Source of the DNA: Ignavibacteriota bacterium
GTDB lineage: Bacteria; Bacteroidota; Ignavibacteria; UBA10030; UBA6906
Direction: 5' to 3'
DNA: 32,606 nucleotides
Assembly (NCBI GenBank): GCA_003162635.1
Contig: PMNE01000102.1
Coordinates: 12,390-44,995 of the forward strand
This document shows positions 8,159 through 16,279 of this stretch, one piece after another (within the stretch, counting starts at the first letter, position 1; every line of letters starts with the position of its first letter). The position numbers were made by a program, and so were the translations under genes. A model generated the notes under the pieces. The model searched no databases, was not told the origin of the DNA, and saw nothing but the letters and a program-made list of their open reading frames with translations.

Positions 8159-9136
8159 CTAAAAACGGTAGAGTCCACGAATCGCCTGAACGATGCGTCC
8201 CGTGTCGGGCAACACCACTTCTTCCAGCGCGGGCGCAAAGGGCACGGGCGTGTCGAGGGCGCACACCCTGCGGATCGGAGCATCCAGATCGGTGAAGGCA
8301 TGCTCGGCGATGAGCGCAGCCACCTCGCCCCCCACTCCCCCCGTCAATGCCGCCTCGTGGACAATCAGGACCTTTCCCGTGGCACGGACTGCTTCAAGGA
8401 TCATCTCTGTATCCAGGGGAGCGAGAGAACGGAGATCGACGATCCTGGTCCCGATCCCGTCCTCTTGTGCGACGATGTCCGCCGCCTCCATCGCAAAGTG
8501 CGTGGTGGAACCGTAGGTGATGACCGTGACGTCGTCGCCTTCCCTCCGGATCACCCCCCTGCCGATCGGGACAAGATGATCGCCGTCGGGGACCTCCCCC
8601 CTGATCCTGCGGTAGAGGTACTTGAACTCAAAGAAGAGGACCGGATTGTCGTCGCGCACTGCCGCCTTCATGAGTCCCTTTGCGTCAGCCGGAGTGGAAG
8701 GGGCGACGATCTTGAGACCCGGCACATGAAAAAACCACGCTTCGGTACTTGCGGAGTGATACGGTCCCCCGTGAATGTATCCGCCTGTCGGAAGACGCAC
8801 AACCATCGGGACAGGGATGTGCCAGCGATAATGGATCTTCGCCGTGTTCGTCACAAGCTGGTTGAAGCCGCATGTCACGAAGTCGGCAAATTGCATCTCT
8901 GCCACGGGACGCATGCCGGCAAGGGCAGCGCCGGTCGCCGCACCAATGATCGCCGCCTCCGAGAGGGGCGTGTCGATGACGCGATCCGCGCCAAAATGCT
9001 CCTGGAATCCCTTCGTCGCCTTGAACGCCCCCCCGTATGCCCCGATATCCTCGCCCAGGAGGAACACCGACGGATCCCTCTCCATCTCTTCCCACATCCC
9101 CCGTGCAATTGCGTCAATGTACGTCGAAACCGGCAT
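8159..9136 (-). CDS. 2-oxoacid dehydrogenase E1 beta subunit
   Basis: The 325-residue protein matches E1 beta from end to end: pyrimidine-binding domain with FLLGEDIGAYGGAFKATKG, RVIDTPLSEAAIIG and GGYIHGGPYHSAS, then the C-terminal transketolase-like domain with LIVHEAALTGGVGGEVAA. It pairs with E1 alpha to decarboxylate a 2-oxoacid with thiamine diphosphate and pass the acyl group to the E2 lipoyl arm. Its ATG overlaps the E1 alpha stop by one base (TGATG), which suggests translational coupling and a balanced heterotetramer. The gap to E2 is 97 bases. Confidence 0.93.
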   Translation of the reverse strand: MPVSTYIDAIARGMWEEMERDPSVFLLGEDIGAYGGAFKATKGFQEHFGADRVIDTPLSEAAIIGAATGAALAGMRPVAEMQFADFVTCGFNQLVTNTAKIHYRWHIPVPMVVRLPTGGYIHGGPYHSASTEAWFFHVPGLKIVAPSTPADAKGLMKAAVRDDNPVLFFEFKYLYRRIRGEVPDGDHLVPIGRGVIRREGDDVTVITYGSTTHFAMEAADIVAQEDGIGTRIVDLRSLAPLDTEMILEAVRATGKVLIVHEAALTGGVGGEVAALIAEHAFTDLDAPIRRVCALDTPVPFAPALEEVVLPDTGRIVQAIRGLYRF

Positions 9137-10134
9137 CAGGGCGCAAACACTCCTTCCGCCGCTTTCCCGCCGTCAGGCGGCATGCTCTCTTCGGCGAACG
9201 AAACGGCATCATCAATAGCGTCCCGTATTTTCGCTTCCATTTCTTTCTTGTTCTGTTCGTGCAGGACCCGATCGGCCGTCAGAATCTTCTCCCACCGTTC
9301 AATCGGATCCTTGTGCTTCCATTCTTCGATCATTGCCGCCGGCACATATGACGCGTCGTCTGATGCGGAATGTCCGTCCATCCGCATGGTAACTGCCTCG
9401 ATGAGCGTCGGTCCCTCCCCCCTCCTCGCACGTTCCGCCGCCCTGGCACACGTTTCGTACACGAGTCCGACATTTGTCCCGTCGATGGTCACGGCGGGAA
9501 TCCCATACCCCACTCCGCGGTCCGACAGTCTTTGCGCGGCGAACTCCTTCGCGTTGGGAGTCGAGTAGGCATATTGGTTATTCTCGACGATTAGGAGTAA
9601 GGGAAGATTCATCACGGCGGCCATATTCAATCCTTCATGAAAATCCCCCACGTTGCTTCCCCCGTCTCCGATGTAGTTCATGACCACCGCCCCCTCCTTC
9701 TTCATCGATGAAGCGAGGGCGGCACCGACGGCAACGGGAATCATTGCGGCAAGATGGCTGACGTTGCCGTAGATCCTGAGCTGCGGGTCGGCATAGTGTC
9801 CCGAGCCGTCACGGCCGCCTGTGGGACCATTGCCGCGCCCAAGTTGTTGCAGAAAGATGCTCCTGACCGTCGCCCCCTTGACCAGATGCGCACCAAGGTC
9901 CCGGTGCATGGGGAAAAGGTAGTCCTTCTTCTGCAGGGCGAAGGCGCTCCCGACGGCCGTCGCTTCATTTCCTTTCCCTGTGTATGCCCCGCCCACGATC
10001 TTCCCCTGACGGTACAGCTTCATGATCGCCGCGTCGCATTCGCGCGCAAGCCGCATGAAGTAATAGAGCGAGAGTCGATCGGCATTCGAGAGAGCCGCCA
10101 CGGGGCGGGAAGGAGCAGTCACCTTCGTTGACAT
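9136..10134 (-). CDS. 2-oxoacid dehydrogenase E1 alpha subunit
   Basis: The protein is 332 residues when started at ATG 10134 (MSTKVTAPSR). A longer frame to 10260 reads only into the preceding gene and has no family similarity. The thiamine diphosphate motif is clear: GDGGSNVGDFHEGLN, ending in VENNQYA. The regulatory-loop region reads GHSASDDASY. The last residues (SMPPDGGKAAEGVFAP) are a family-atypical tail encoded over a CCGCC/GGCGG inverted repeat at 9166-9180. It starts one base after the stop of the fused E1 gene and overlaps E1 beta by one base. Substrate cannot be fixed from sequence. Confidence 0.92.
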   Translation of the reverse strand: MSTKVTAPSRPVAALSNADRLSLYYFMRLARECDAAIMKLYRQGKIVGGAYTGKGNEATAVGSAFALQKKDYLFPMHRDLGAHLVKGATVRSIFLQQLGRGNGPTGGRDGSGHYADPQLRIYGNVSHLAAMIPVAVGAALASSMKKEGAVVMNYIGDGGSNVGDFHEGLNMAAVMNLPLLLIVENNQYAYSTPNAKEFAAQRLSDRGVGYGIPAVTIDGTNVGLVYETCARAAERARRGEGPTLIEAVTMRMDGHSASDDASYVPAAMIEEWKHKDPIERWEKILTADRVLHEQNKKEMEAKIRDAIDDAVSFAEESMPPDGGKAAEGVFAP

Positions 10135-10135
10135 T

Positions 10136-12226
10136 TTAGAACCTGATGAGCGATGCAAGTGCCTCCACGATATCGCGTTCCTGGGGGAGCATGGCGTTTT
10201 CCAGAGGAGGGCTGTACGGCACCGGCGTATCCCTGGCCGCCACGCGGCGCACCGGGGCATCCAGACCGTCGAAACATTCCGCGGCGATCAACGCAGCGAT
10301 CTCCGCCCCGAACCCGCCGGTGAGCGTGTCTTCATGCACGATGAGGACCTTCCCTGTTTTCCGGACCGACGCAAAGATCGATTCCCGATCAAGGGGGTTC
10401 AATGTCCGGAGGTCGATCACCTCGACGCTCGCCGAGAAGGATTCCTCGATCTTTTTGGCAGCTTCCAGAGACCGCTGGACAAGCATCCCCCAGGTCACGA
10501 GCGTCACATCCTCCCCGCTCCTCCTCACCTTGGCGAGACCGAAGGGGAGCAGATAGTCCGGTCCCGGTTCCGGCGACGCGGCAAAGGTCTGCCGGTACAG
10601 TCCCTTGTGTTCAAGGAAGAGCACCGGATCATCGCACCTGCATGCGGTTTTGAGCAGACCCTTGGCGTCAGACGCCTGCGACGGGAAGACGACGCGGATC
10701 CCGGGAATATGCGTAAAGAATCCGTCGATCGACTGGCTATGGTAGAGCCCGCCGTGAATATACCCGCCGACCGCAACGCGGATGACCATCGGGCAATGCC
10801 AGTCGCCATGCGAACGGAACCTGAGCATGGCCACCTCGTTCCGGAGCTGCATAAACCCCGGCCAGATATAATCTCCGAACTGGATTTCGACCACCGGCTT
10901 GTACTCACCCCGCAACGCAAGGCCGAGGGCAGTCCCGACAATACTCGCTTCAGCCAGGGGGGAGTTGAACACACGCTCCGCCCCGAACCGCGCGGTCAGC
11001 CCCTTTGTCGCCGTGAAGACACCGCCTTTGTTCCCTGCAACATCCTCGCCATAGATCACCATCTTCGGATTCCGCTCCATCTCTTCGGCGAGCGCGTGAT
11101 TGATTGCGTCCACCATCACGACCTTCGCCCCCTCGTGCGCGGGCTCGATGAATCCCTCCACCGGCACAACAACCTTCGCAGAGTAGACGTGGCGTTCGAG
11201 TTCATCCGGCACAGGAAGCGGCTGACCCTCGACCCATTCCGCAGCCTTGTCGATCCGTTGCTGGATCTCACCGCGGATCGCGGGGATGTCGTCGTCGGTG
11301 AGGATGCCGGCTGCCACCAGCGTTTTTTCCAAACGGGGAATCGGGTCGTTCAACCGGTCGTTCTCCAGCTCGCCGGCGTCACGGTACTTCCGCTGGTCAT
11401 CGGAAGATGAATGCGGAAGCAGGCGCACAGTGTCGGCTTCGATAAGACTTGGTCCTTCCCCGCGGCGAGCGCGGCCAACAGCAGCGGATGCGATGTCGAA
11501 GAGCGCGGGGAAGTCTCCCCCATCGATCCGGTGCCTGGCCAATCCCTCGTACCCCGCCACAATACCGCATACCGATCCCCCGGCAACCTGGTCCTTAACC
11601 GGGACGGAGATCGCATACTTGTTGTTCTGCACGAAGAAGATGACGGGCAGTTTGGCGCGCGATGCCCAATGGATCGCTTCATGAAACTCGCCTTCGCTGG
11701 TCGCCCCTTCGCCCGAAGAGACATAGACAACTTCATCTTTCCCTTCTTTCGAGGCCCCAAGCGCAGTGCCGACCGCCTGCAGGTATTGCGTACCGGTCGG
11801 ACTCGACTGCGCCACGATACGCGACGCCTTCCTCCCGTAGTGTGCAGACATGGCAAACCCTCTGCTGCTCGGCCCCCCCTCCCTGTGCATCGCTTCAAGA
11901 AGCACTTCTTCGATCGTGTAGCCGAACTGGAGCGCAAAGCCGAGGTCGCGATAGTAGGGATATGCCCAGTCGTACCCCGGCTTCAACGCCAGGGCCACAG
12001 CGATCTGCGCAACCTCGTGTCCGGAGCATCCGATGTGGAAGAAGAGCTTCCCTTGCTTCAGGAGGACGAGCATCTTGGTATCGAGAAGGCGGGATGCGAT
12101 CACATTTCGGTAGGCGGCATGGAGGAGCTCGACCGGAAGCCGGGCCAGAGAGCCCGCCAGAGCCGGGTCAGAGACTGCGGGACGGGAGGTTCCGGGGCGC
12201 GAAGACGAAGCTGTCGTGAGGGCCAT
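10136..12226 (-). CDS. Fused 2-oxoacid dehydrogenase E1 (alpha-beta in one chain)
   Basis: This 696-residue protein joins an E1 alpha-like half (residues ~1-340) and an E1 beta-like half (~365-696). The alpha half carries SGEGATSEGEFHEAI and VQNNKYAIS; note GEG where most relatives have GDG. The beta half carries VIYGEDVAGNKGGVFTATKG, GGYIHGGLYHSQS and LIVHEDTLTGGFGAE. Single-chain E1 enzymes of this type are known in Bacteroidota and are usually assigned to branched-chain 2-oxoacids; that assignment is inference here. I chose ATG 12226 (MALTTASSSR), which has AAGGA seven bases upstream. ATG 12262 is possible. It lies 122 bases after lpdA and one base before separate E1 alpha. Confidence 0.9.
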   Translation of the reverse strand: MALTTASSSRPGTSRPAVSDPALAGSLARLPVELLHAAYRNVIASRLLDTKMLVLLKQGKLFFHIGCSGHEVAQIAVALALKPGYDWAYPYYRDLGFALQFGYTIEEVLLEAMHREGGPSSRGFAMSAHYGRKASRIVAQSSPTGTQYLQAVGTALGASKEGKDEVVYVSSGEGATSEGEFHEAIHWASRAKLPVIFFVQNNKYAISVPVKDQVAGGSVCGIVAGYEGLARHRIDGGDFPALFDIASAAVGRARRGEGPSLIEADTVRLLPHSSSDDQRKYRDAGELENDRLNDPIPRLEKTLVAAGILTDDDIPAIRGEIQQRIDKAAEWVEGQPLPVPDELERHVYSAKVVVPVEGFIEPAHEGAKVVMVDAINHALAEEMERNPKMVIYGEDVAGNKGGVFTATKGLTARFGAERVFNSPLAEASIVGTALGLALRGEYKPVVEIQFGDYIWPGFMQLRNEVAMLRFRSHGDWHCPMVIRVAVGGYIHGGLYHSQSIDGFFTHIPGIRVVFPSQASDAKGLLKTACRCDDPVLFLEHKGLYRQTFAASPEPGPDYLLPFGLAKVRRSGEDVTLVTWGMLVQRSLEAAKKIEESFSASVEVIDLRTLNPLDRESIFASVRKTGKVLIVHEDTLTGGFGAEIAALIAAECFDGLDAPVRRVAARDTPVPYSPPLENAMLPQERDIVEALASLIRF

Positions 12227-12348
12227 GCCTGCTTCCTTATGCACTGGTACCATACGATGCACACGCTGGTTCGCCTGCTCCGGTGCAGACGAGGGACGCC
12301 GACAAGTATCGCAGCAGCGTCAACGATGATTCCCCTCTCGCCCCGCGA

Positions 12349-13746
12349 TTATATGTTGATCGCTTCTCCGGAGGCCGCTGCCGCAGCTTCCATGATCCCT
12401 TCGCTCAATGTCGGGTGCGGATGAATCGTGTGAAAGATCTGTTCCCCCGTCATTTCCATCCGACGGGCCAGCGCCAGACCTGCGATCATCTCCGTCGCAT
12501 CGGCGCCGAGGATGTGCGCACCCAGGAGCTCACCGTATTTCGCATCAAAAAGAAGCTTCACCATTCCCTCCGACTCCCCCATCGCCACCGCCTTCCCCAG
12601 CACGCGAAGCGGGAATCGCCCGATCTTCAGCTCGTAGCCTTCGGCCTTCGCTTTCTCTTCCGTCAGTCCGACGCTCGCGAGCTGCGGCTGACAATACGTA
12701 CAGCCGGGGATCGCCGAATAGTCGAGGGGAGGAGGGTCTTTTCCTGCGATGGTCTCGACGCAATGGATCCCCTCTGCACTTGCAACATGGGCGAGCCAGG
12801 GCGGACCGATGACATCGCCGATCGCGTACACGCCCGCAACGTTGGTGCGGCCCCCTTGATCGACTTTGATGTATCCCTTTTCCACCGCGACGCCGAGCTT
12901 CTCGAGACCGAGGTTTTCCACATTGCCCCTGACGCCGACGGAGATCAGCGCCACATCTGCGCCAAGAACCCTGCGGCCGTCGGGAGCATCGACCGCGACC
13001 TCAACCCCCTCCCCCGTCGTTGTCACTCCCGCGACCTTCGTTTCCGTGAGAATGTCGATCCCCTGCTTCTTCAGACTTGTTTCGAGCAGCTTCGTCAGTT
13101 CCCGGTCTTCGATTGGCAGGATCCCTGCCATCATTTCCACCACCGTCACCTTTGTTCCGACGGCATTGAAGAAATACGCAAACTCGACACCAATCGCTCC
13201 CGCGCCGACAATGACGATCGAACGGGGCTTTTCCGGAAGCGTCATCGCATCGGTGCTCGTAAGGATCCTCTTCCCATCAAAGGGGAGACCCGGCAGTTCC
13301 CTCGGACGGGCCCCGGTCGCAAGGACGATATGCCGCGCGTGGATCGTCCGCACCATCTTCCCATCCTTTTCGATCTCCACCGTCTCCGGCGCGGTAAGGC
13401 GGGCATGACCGGCGATCGTCTCGATTCCGTTCTTCTTCATGAGATATTCGACGCCTCGTGAGAGGCGGTCGGCAACGCTTCTGCTTCTCTTGATCCCCTT
13501 TGCGAAATCGAACCGGAGGTTATCGAAGGTGATCCCCCACTCCGCCGCCCGGCGCATCGTCTGGAGGATTTCGGCATTTTTCAGGAGCGCCTTTGTCGGA
13601 ATGCAGCCGACATTGAGGCAAACGCCCCCCAGCTTCTCCTTTTCCACCACTGCAACCCGCATTCCAAGCTGCACAGCCCTGATGGCGGCCGTGTAGCCGC
13701 CCGGCCCCCCACCGACAACGAGAAGATCGTACTCTGCGTCGCTCAT
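12349..13746 (-). CDS. lpdA: Dihydrolipoyl dehydrogenase (E3)
   Basis: The 465-residue flavoprotein reoxidises the dihydrolipoyl arm and makes NADH. It has the FAD-binding GGGPGGYTAA (residues ~12-21), the redox pair C43/C48 in GGVCLNVGC, the NAD-binding GAGAIGVEFA, the second FAD segment YAIGDV, and the C-terminal HPHPTLSE with the catalytic His-Glu pair. The start is ATG 13746 (MSDAEYDLLVVGGG), with AAGGG five bases upstream; the frame continues 29 codons further with no similarity. It is the first gene of the operon, with its own promoter at 13784-13812, and can serve both E1 systems. Confidence 0.97.
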   Translation of the reverse strand: MSDAEYDLLVVGGGPGGYTAAIRAVQLGMRVAVVEKEKLGGVCLNVGCIPTKALLKNAEILQTMRRAAEWGITFDNLRFDFAKGIKRSRSVADRLSRGVEYLMKKNGIETIAGHARLTAPETVEIEKDGKMVRTIHARHIVLATGARPRELPGLPFDGKRILTSTDAMTLPEKPRSIVIVGAGAIGVEFAYFFNAVGTKVTVVEMMAGILPIEDRELTKLLETSLKKQGIDILTETKVAGVTTTGEGVEVAVDAPDGRRVLGADVALISVGVRGNVENLGLEKLGVAVEKGYIKVDQGGRTNVAGVYAIGDVIGPPWLAHVASAEGIHCVETIAGKDPPPLDYSAIPGCTYCQPQLASVGLTEEKAKAEGYELKIGRFPLRVLGKAVAMGESEGMVKLLFDAKYGELLGAHILGADATEMIAGLALARRMEMTGEQIFHTIHPHPTLSEGIMEAAAAASGEAINI

Positions 13747-13783
13747 GGCACCCTTGGTCGTGTCCGGTCTTAAGAAGAACAAA

Positions 13784-13812
13784 AATATAGCCAAGAGGGT
13801 TCTGAAAGTCAA
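13784..13812 (-). promoter_or_regulatory. Sigma-70-type promoter of the lpdA operon
   Basis: On the minus strand TTGACT (13812-13807) is followed after 17 bases by TATATT (13789-13784). The expected start is near 13777, about 31 bases before the lpdA ATG. It lies back to back with the smpB promoter, with about 45 bases between the two -35 boxes. Confidence 0.8.
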
Positions 13813-13856
13813 CGAACGAAAAGACGGCGGCAATCGCGCACCGAAAAAAGAATTCG

Positions 13857-13885
13857 TTGATTTTGCCCTTCGATTTCGCTATACT
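13857..13885 (+). promoter_or_regulatory. Sigma-70-type promoter of smpB-tyrS-pdaD
   Basis: TTGATT (13857-13862) and TATACT (13880-13885) are spaced by 17 bases. Transcription should begin near 13892, leaving a leader of only about 17 bases before the smpB ATG. Confidence 0.8.
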
Positions 13886-13908
13886 ATGCACAAAATTTTT
13901 GAGACGCG

Positions 13909-14373
13909 ATGGCGGTCAAGGAGGAACCGGGCGATACGTTGGTAGCCACCAACCGTAAAGCCCGATACGAGTACGCTGTCATCCAGACCTACGAAACCGG
14001 GATCGTGCTCAAAGGGACAGAAGTAAAGTCCCTGCGCCAGAAGCAAGCGAACATCGCCGATGGCTATGCGATGATCAGAAACGGCGAGCTCTGGCTGGAG
14101 GCAACGCACATCAGTCCGTATGCGCACGGCAGCTACAGCAATGTTGATCCGCTCCGGCGAAGGAAACTTCTTGTCCACAAGAAAGAGCTGCGCAAGATCG
14201 TCGGACAGATGCAGGACAAGGGGCTCACGCTCATTCCGCTGAAGGTCTATTTCACCCATGGTATTGCAAAGGTCTTGCTCGGCGTATGCAGAGGAAAGCG
14301 GGAGTATGACAAACGCCAGGATATCGCGAAGCGGGACGCGGAGCGCGCAATTCGACGACATGTAGCAGGGTAA
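13909..14373 (+). CDS. smpB: SsrA-binding protein SmpB
   Basis: The 154-residue protein binds tmRNA for trans-translation rescue of stalled ribosomes. Visible family features are the N-terminal NRKARYEYAV, the ETGIVLKGTEVKSLRQ segment, YAHGSYSNVDPLRRRKLL, the GLTLIPLKVYF strand, and the lysine/arginine-rich C-terminal tail (GKREYDKRQDIAKRDAERAIRR) that enters the mRNA channel. The start is ATG 13909; the upstream sequence is short and lacks a strong Shine-Dalgarno. No ssrA gene was recognised in the window. The tyrS gene follows after 12 bases. Confidence 0.96.
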   Translation: MAVKEEPGDTLVATNRKARYEYAVIQTYETGIVLKGTEVKSLRQKQANIADGYAMIRNGELWLEATHISPYAHGSYSNVDPLRRRKLLVHKKELRKIVGQMQDKGLTLIPLKVYFTHGIAKVLLGVCRGKREYDKRQDIAKRDAERAIRRHVAG

Positions 14374-14385
14374 GAAGACACGCCA

Positions 14386-15603
14386 TTGTTCCCCCCTCTC
14401 AAAGAACAACTCGATATCATCACCCGCGGAGCGGCGGAGATCATCCGCGTCGAGGAGCTGGAGCAGAAGATCGCCCGGTCGATCAAGTCCGATACCCCGC
14501 TGAAGATCAAGCTCGGATGCGACCCCAGCAGACCCGATCTTCACCTCGGTCATTCCGTTGTCCTGCGCAAACTGCGGCAATTCCAGGATCTCGGTCACCA
14601 GGCGATCCTCATCGTGGGCGACTTCACCGGAATGATCGGCGACCCATCCGGACGGAGCAAGACCCGTCCTCCTTTGACCATTGAAGAGACGCGGACGAAC
14701 GGACAGGGTTACTTTGAGCAGGCGACCAAGATCCTTTCCAGCAAGAAGATCCAGATGCTGTACAACTCCGAGTGGCTCGGGAAGATGAGCTTCGCCGACG
14801 TGATCGCGCTTGGGAGCAAGTACACAGTCGCCCGCATGCTGGAACGCGACGATTTTGAGCGACGATACGAAGCCAAGGAACCGATCAGCATTCACGAATT
14901 CCTCTACCCGCTCGCACAGGCCATGGACTCAGTCGCCATCAGGGCGGACGTCGAGCTGGGGGGAACAGATCAGAAGTTCAACCTCCTCGTCGGACGGGAT
15001 ATCCAGCGCGAATACGGGATTGAGCCGCAGGTGACGCTGACGATGCCTATCCTCCCGGGAACGGACGGGGTGGAAAAGATGAGCAAATCTCTCGACAATT
15101 ACATCGGCGTGAACGAGCCTGCGCGGGAGATATTCGGAAAAGCGATGCGGATACCCGATGGCCTGATCTTTGACTACTTCCTGCTTACCACCGATATGAG
15201 GGCGGACGACCTGGCTGCGATCAAGAACGAACTTGCCGACCCATTGACGAATCCGAGCACGGTGAAACGCCGGCTGGCGCGGACGCTTGTGGCGCTCTAC
15301 CACAGCGAGAACGAAGCTGCCAATGCCGAGAAGGAGTTTAATCGCATGTTCAAGGAGAAGGAAGCGCCCGAGGAGATCCCCGAAGTGGCGCTCTCTGCTC
15401 CCGAAGGAAAGATGGGGATCCTGCAGCTCCTTACCGATGCAAGACTTGTGGGATCAAAAAGCGAAGCGCGCAGAATGGTCGACCAGGGAGCTGTCAGCGT
15501 CGACGGGGTAAAGATCAATGATCAACACGCCGTCGTTTCGATCGCGGGGGGGATTGTTCTTCGGGTCGGCAAGAGGGGCTGGTGCCGTATTCGTCAGGCA
15601 TGA
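14386..15603 (+). CDS. tyrS: Tyrosyl-tRNA synthetase (TyrZ-like subtype)
   Basis: The 405-residue class I synthetase has the HIGH-type motif HLGH (residues 53-56) within KLGCDPSRPDLHLGHSVVL, the GDFTGMIGDPSGRSKTRPPLT segment, the tyrosine-site region GGTDQKFNLLVGRD (~192-205), and KMSKS (231-235). A C-terminal S4-type RNA-binding domain occupies roughly residues 340-405. The start appears to be TTG 14386, as no ATG or GTG precedes the conserved FPPLKEQLDII opening in frame. The upstream AAGAAG is a weak ribosome site, so translation may be coupled to smpB. The insertion pattern fits the TyrZ-like subtype rather than the Bacillus TyrS type. Confidence 0.95.
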   Translation: MFPPLKEQLDIITRGAAEIIRVEELEQKIARSIKSDTPLKIKLGCDPSRPDLHLGHSVVLRKLRQFQDLGHQAILIVGDFTGMIGDPSGRSKTRPPLTIEETRTNGQGYFEQATKILSSKKIQMLYNSEWLGKMSFADVIALGSKYTVARMLERDDFERRYEAKEPISIHEFLYPLAQAMDSVAIRADVELGGTDQKFNLLVGRDIQREYGIEPQVTLTMPILPGTDGVEKMSKSLDNYIGVNEPAREIFGKAMRIPDGLIFDYFLLTTDMRADDLAAIKNELADPLTNPSTVKRRLARTLVALYHSENEAANAEKEFNRMFKEKEAPEEIPEVALSAPEGKMGILQLLTDARLVGSKSEARRMVDQGAVSVDGVKINDQHAVVSIAGGIVLRVGKRGWCRIRQA

Positions 15604-15650
15604 CACCATAGAACAACAGCAATTCACCACCGTCAGAGGGAGATAAGAAA

Positions 15651-16214
15651 TTGTACGTACCGGGAAAGATGTTTTTCACCAAGGGGGTAGGACGGCATAA
15701 AGACTACCTTCAGTCATTCGAGCTCGCACTCCGCGACGCGAAGATTGAAAAATGTAATCTCGTCACTGTTTCAAGCATCTATCCCCCGGGCTGCAAGCGG
15801 ATCCCGACGGAAGACGGCTTGAAGATGCTCCAGCCGGGACAGATCACGTTTGCCGTCATGGCGCGCAATGCGACGAACGAACCCAACCGGCTGATCGCCG
15901 CTTCTATCGGCGTTGCCACCCCGGCAGACGTCTCGCAGTATGGATATCTCTCCGAACATCACCCCTACGGGGAGACCGACGAGAAGGCAGGGGAGTATGC
16001 CGAGGATCTCGCAGCCACCATGCTGGCAACAACACTGGGCGTGGAGTTTGATCCGAGCGTCGCATGGGATGAACGCGAAAAGATTTACAAGATGAGCGGA
16101 AAGATCGTGAAGACGTTCAATATTACGCAATCGGCTGAGGGGCACAAGGACGGAATCTGGACGACCGTGGTTGCTTGCGCGATTCTCCTCCCCGGCGAGG
16201 GTTCACCGGTGTGA
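15651..16214 (+). CDS. pdaD: Pyruvoyl-dependent arginine decarboxylase
   Basis: The 187-residue protein fits the PvlArgDC family, which converts arginine to agmatine, the first step of one route to polyamines. The proenzyme self-cleaves between two serines; here the site is [11 protein letters not shown] with Ser41-Ser42, the second expected to become the pyruvoyl group. The following [13 protein letters not shown] and the C-terminal segment are also family-like. The start is TTG 15651, supported by GAGGGAG eight bases upstream and by the typical M(Y)VPGK opening. It lies 47 bases after tyrS, probably in the same transcript. No agmatine-processing gene is nearby. Confidence 0.92.
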   Translation: MYVPGKMFFTKGVGRHKDYLQSFELALRDAKIEKCNLVTVSSIYPPGCKRIPTEDGLKMLQPGQITFAVMARNATNEPNRLIAASIGVATPADVSQYGYLSEHHPYGETDEKAGEYAEDLAATMLATTLGVEFDPSVAWDEREKIYKMSGKIVKTFNITQSAEGHKDGIWTTVVACAILLPGEGSPV

Positions 16215-16219
16215 AAAAC

Positions 16220-16250
16220 AAGAAGGTCGGGCGCCATGCCCGACCTTCTT
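16220..16250. terminator. Bidirectional terminator between pdaD and the SLT gene
   Basis: A perfect 13-bp stem (AAGAAGGTCGGGC with its complement) closes a 5-base loop. On the plus strand it is followed by TTGCTTT, and on the minus strand by TTGTTTTT. It lies six bases after the pdaD stop codon and 30 bases after the convergent SLT gene's stop, so it can serve both. Confidence 0.88.
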
Positions 16251-16279
16251 TGCTTTACGACCGATTTCCCGGCCTTCTT

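Noticed and set aside
6904-8295. A long plus-strand frame opposite the E2 gene, and similar ones opposite lipA, E1, lpdA, rpsB and manC.
   Set aside because: Each mirrors a well-supported gene on the other strand and reads as Arg/His/Asp-rich sequence without family motifs or ribosome sites.
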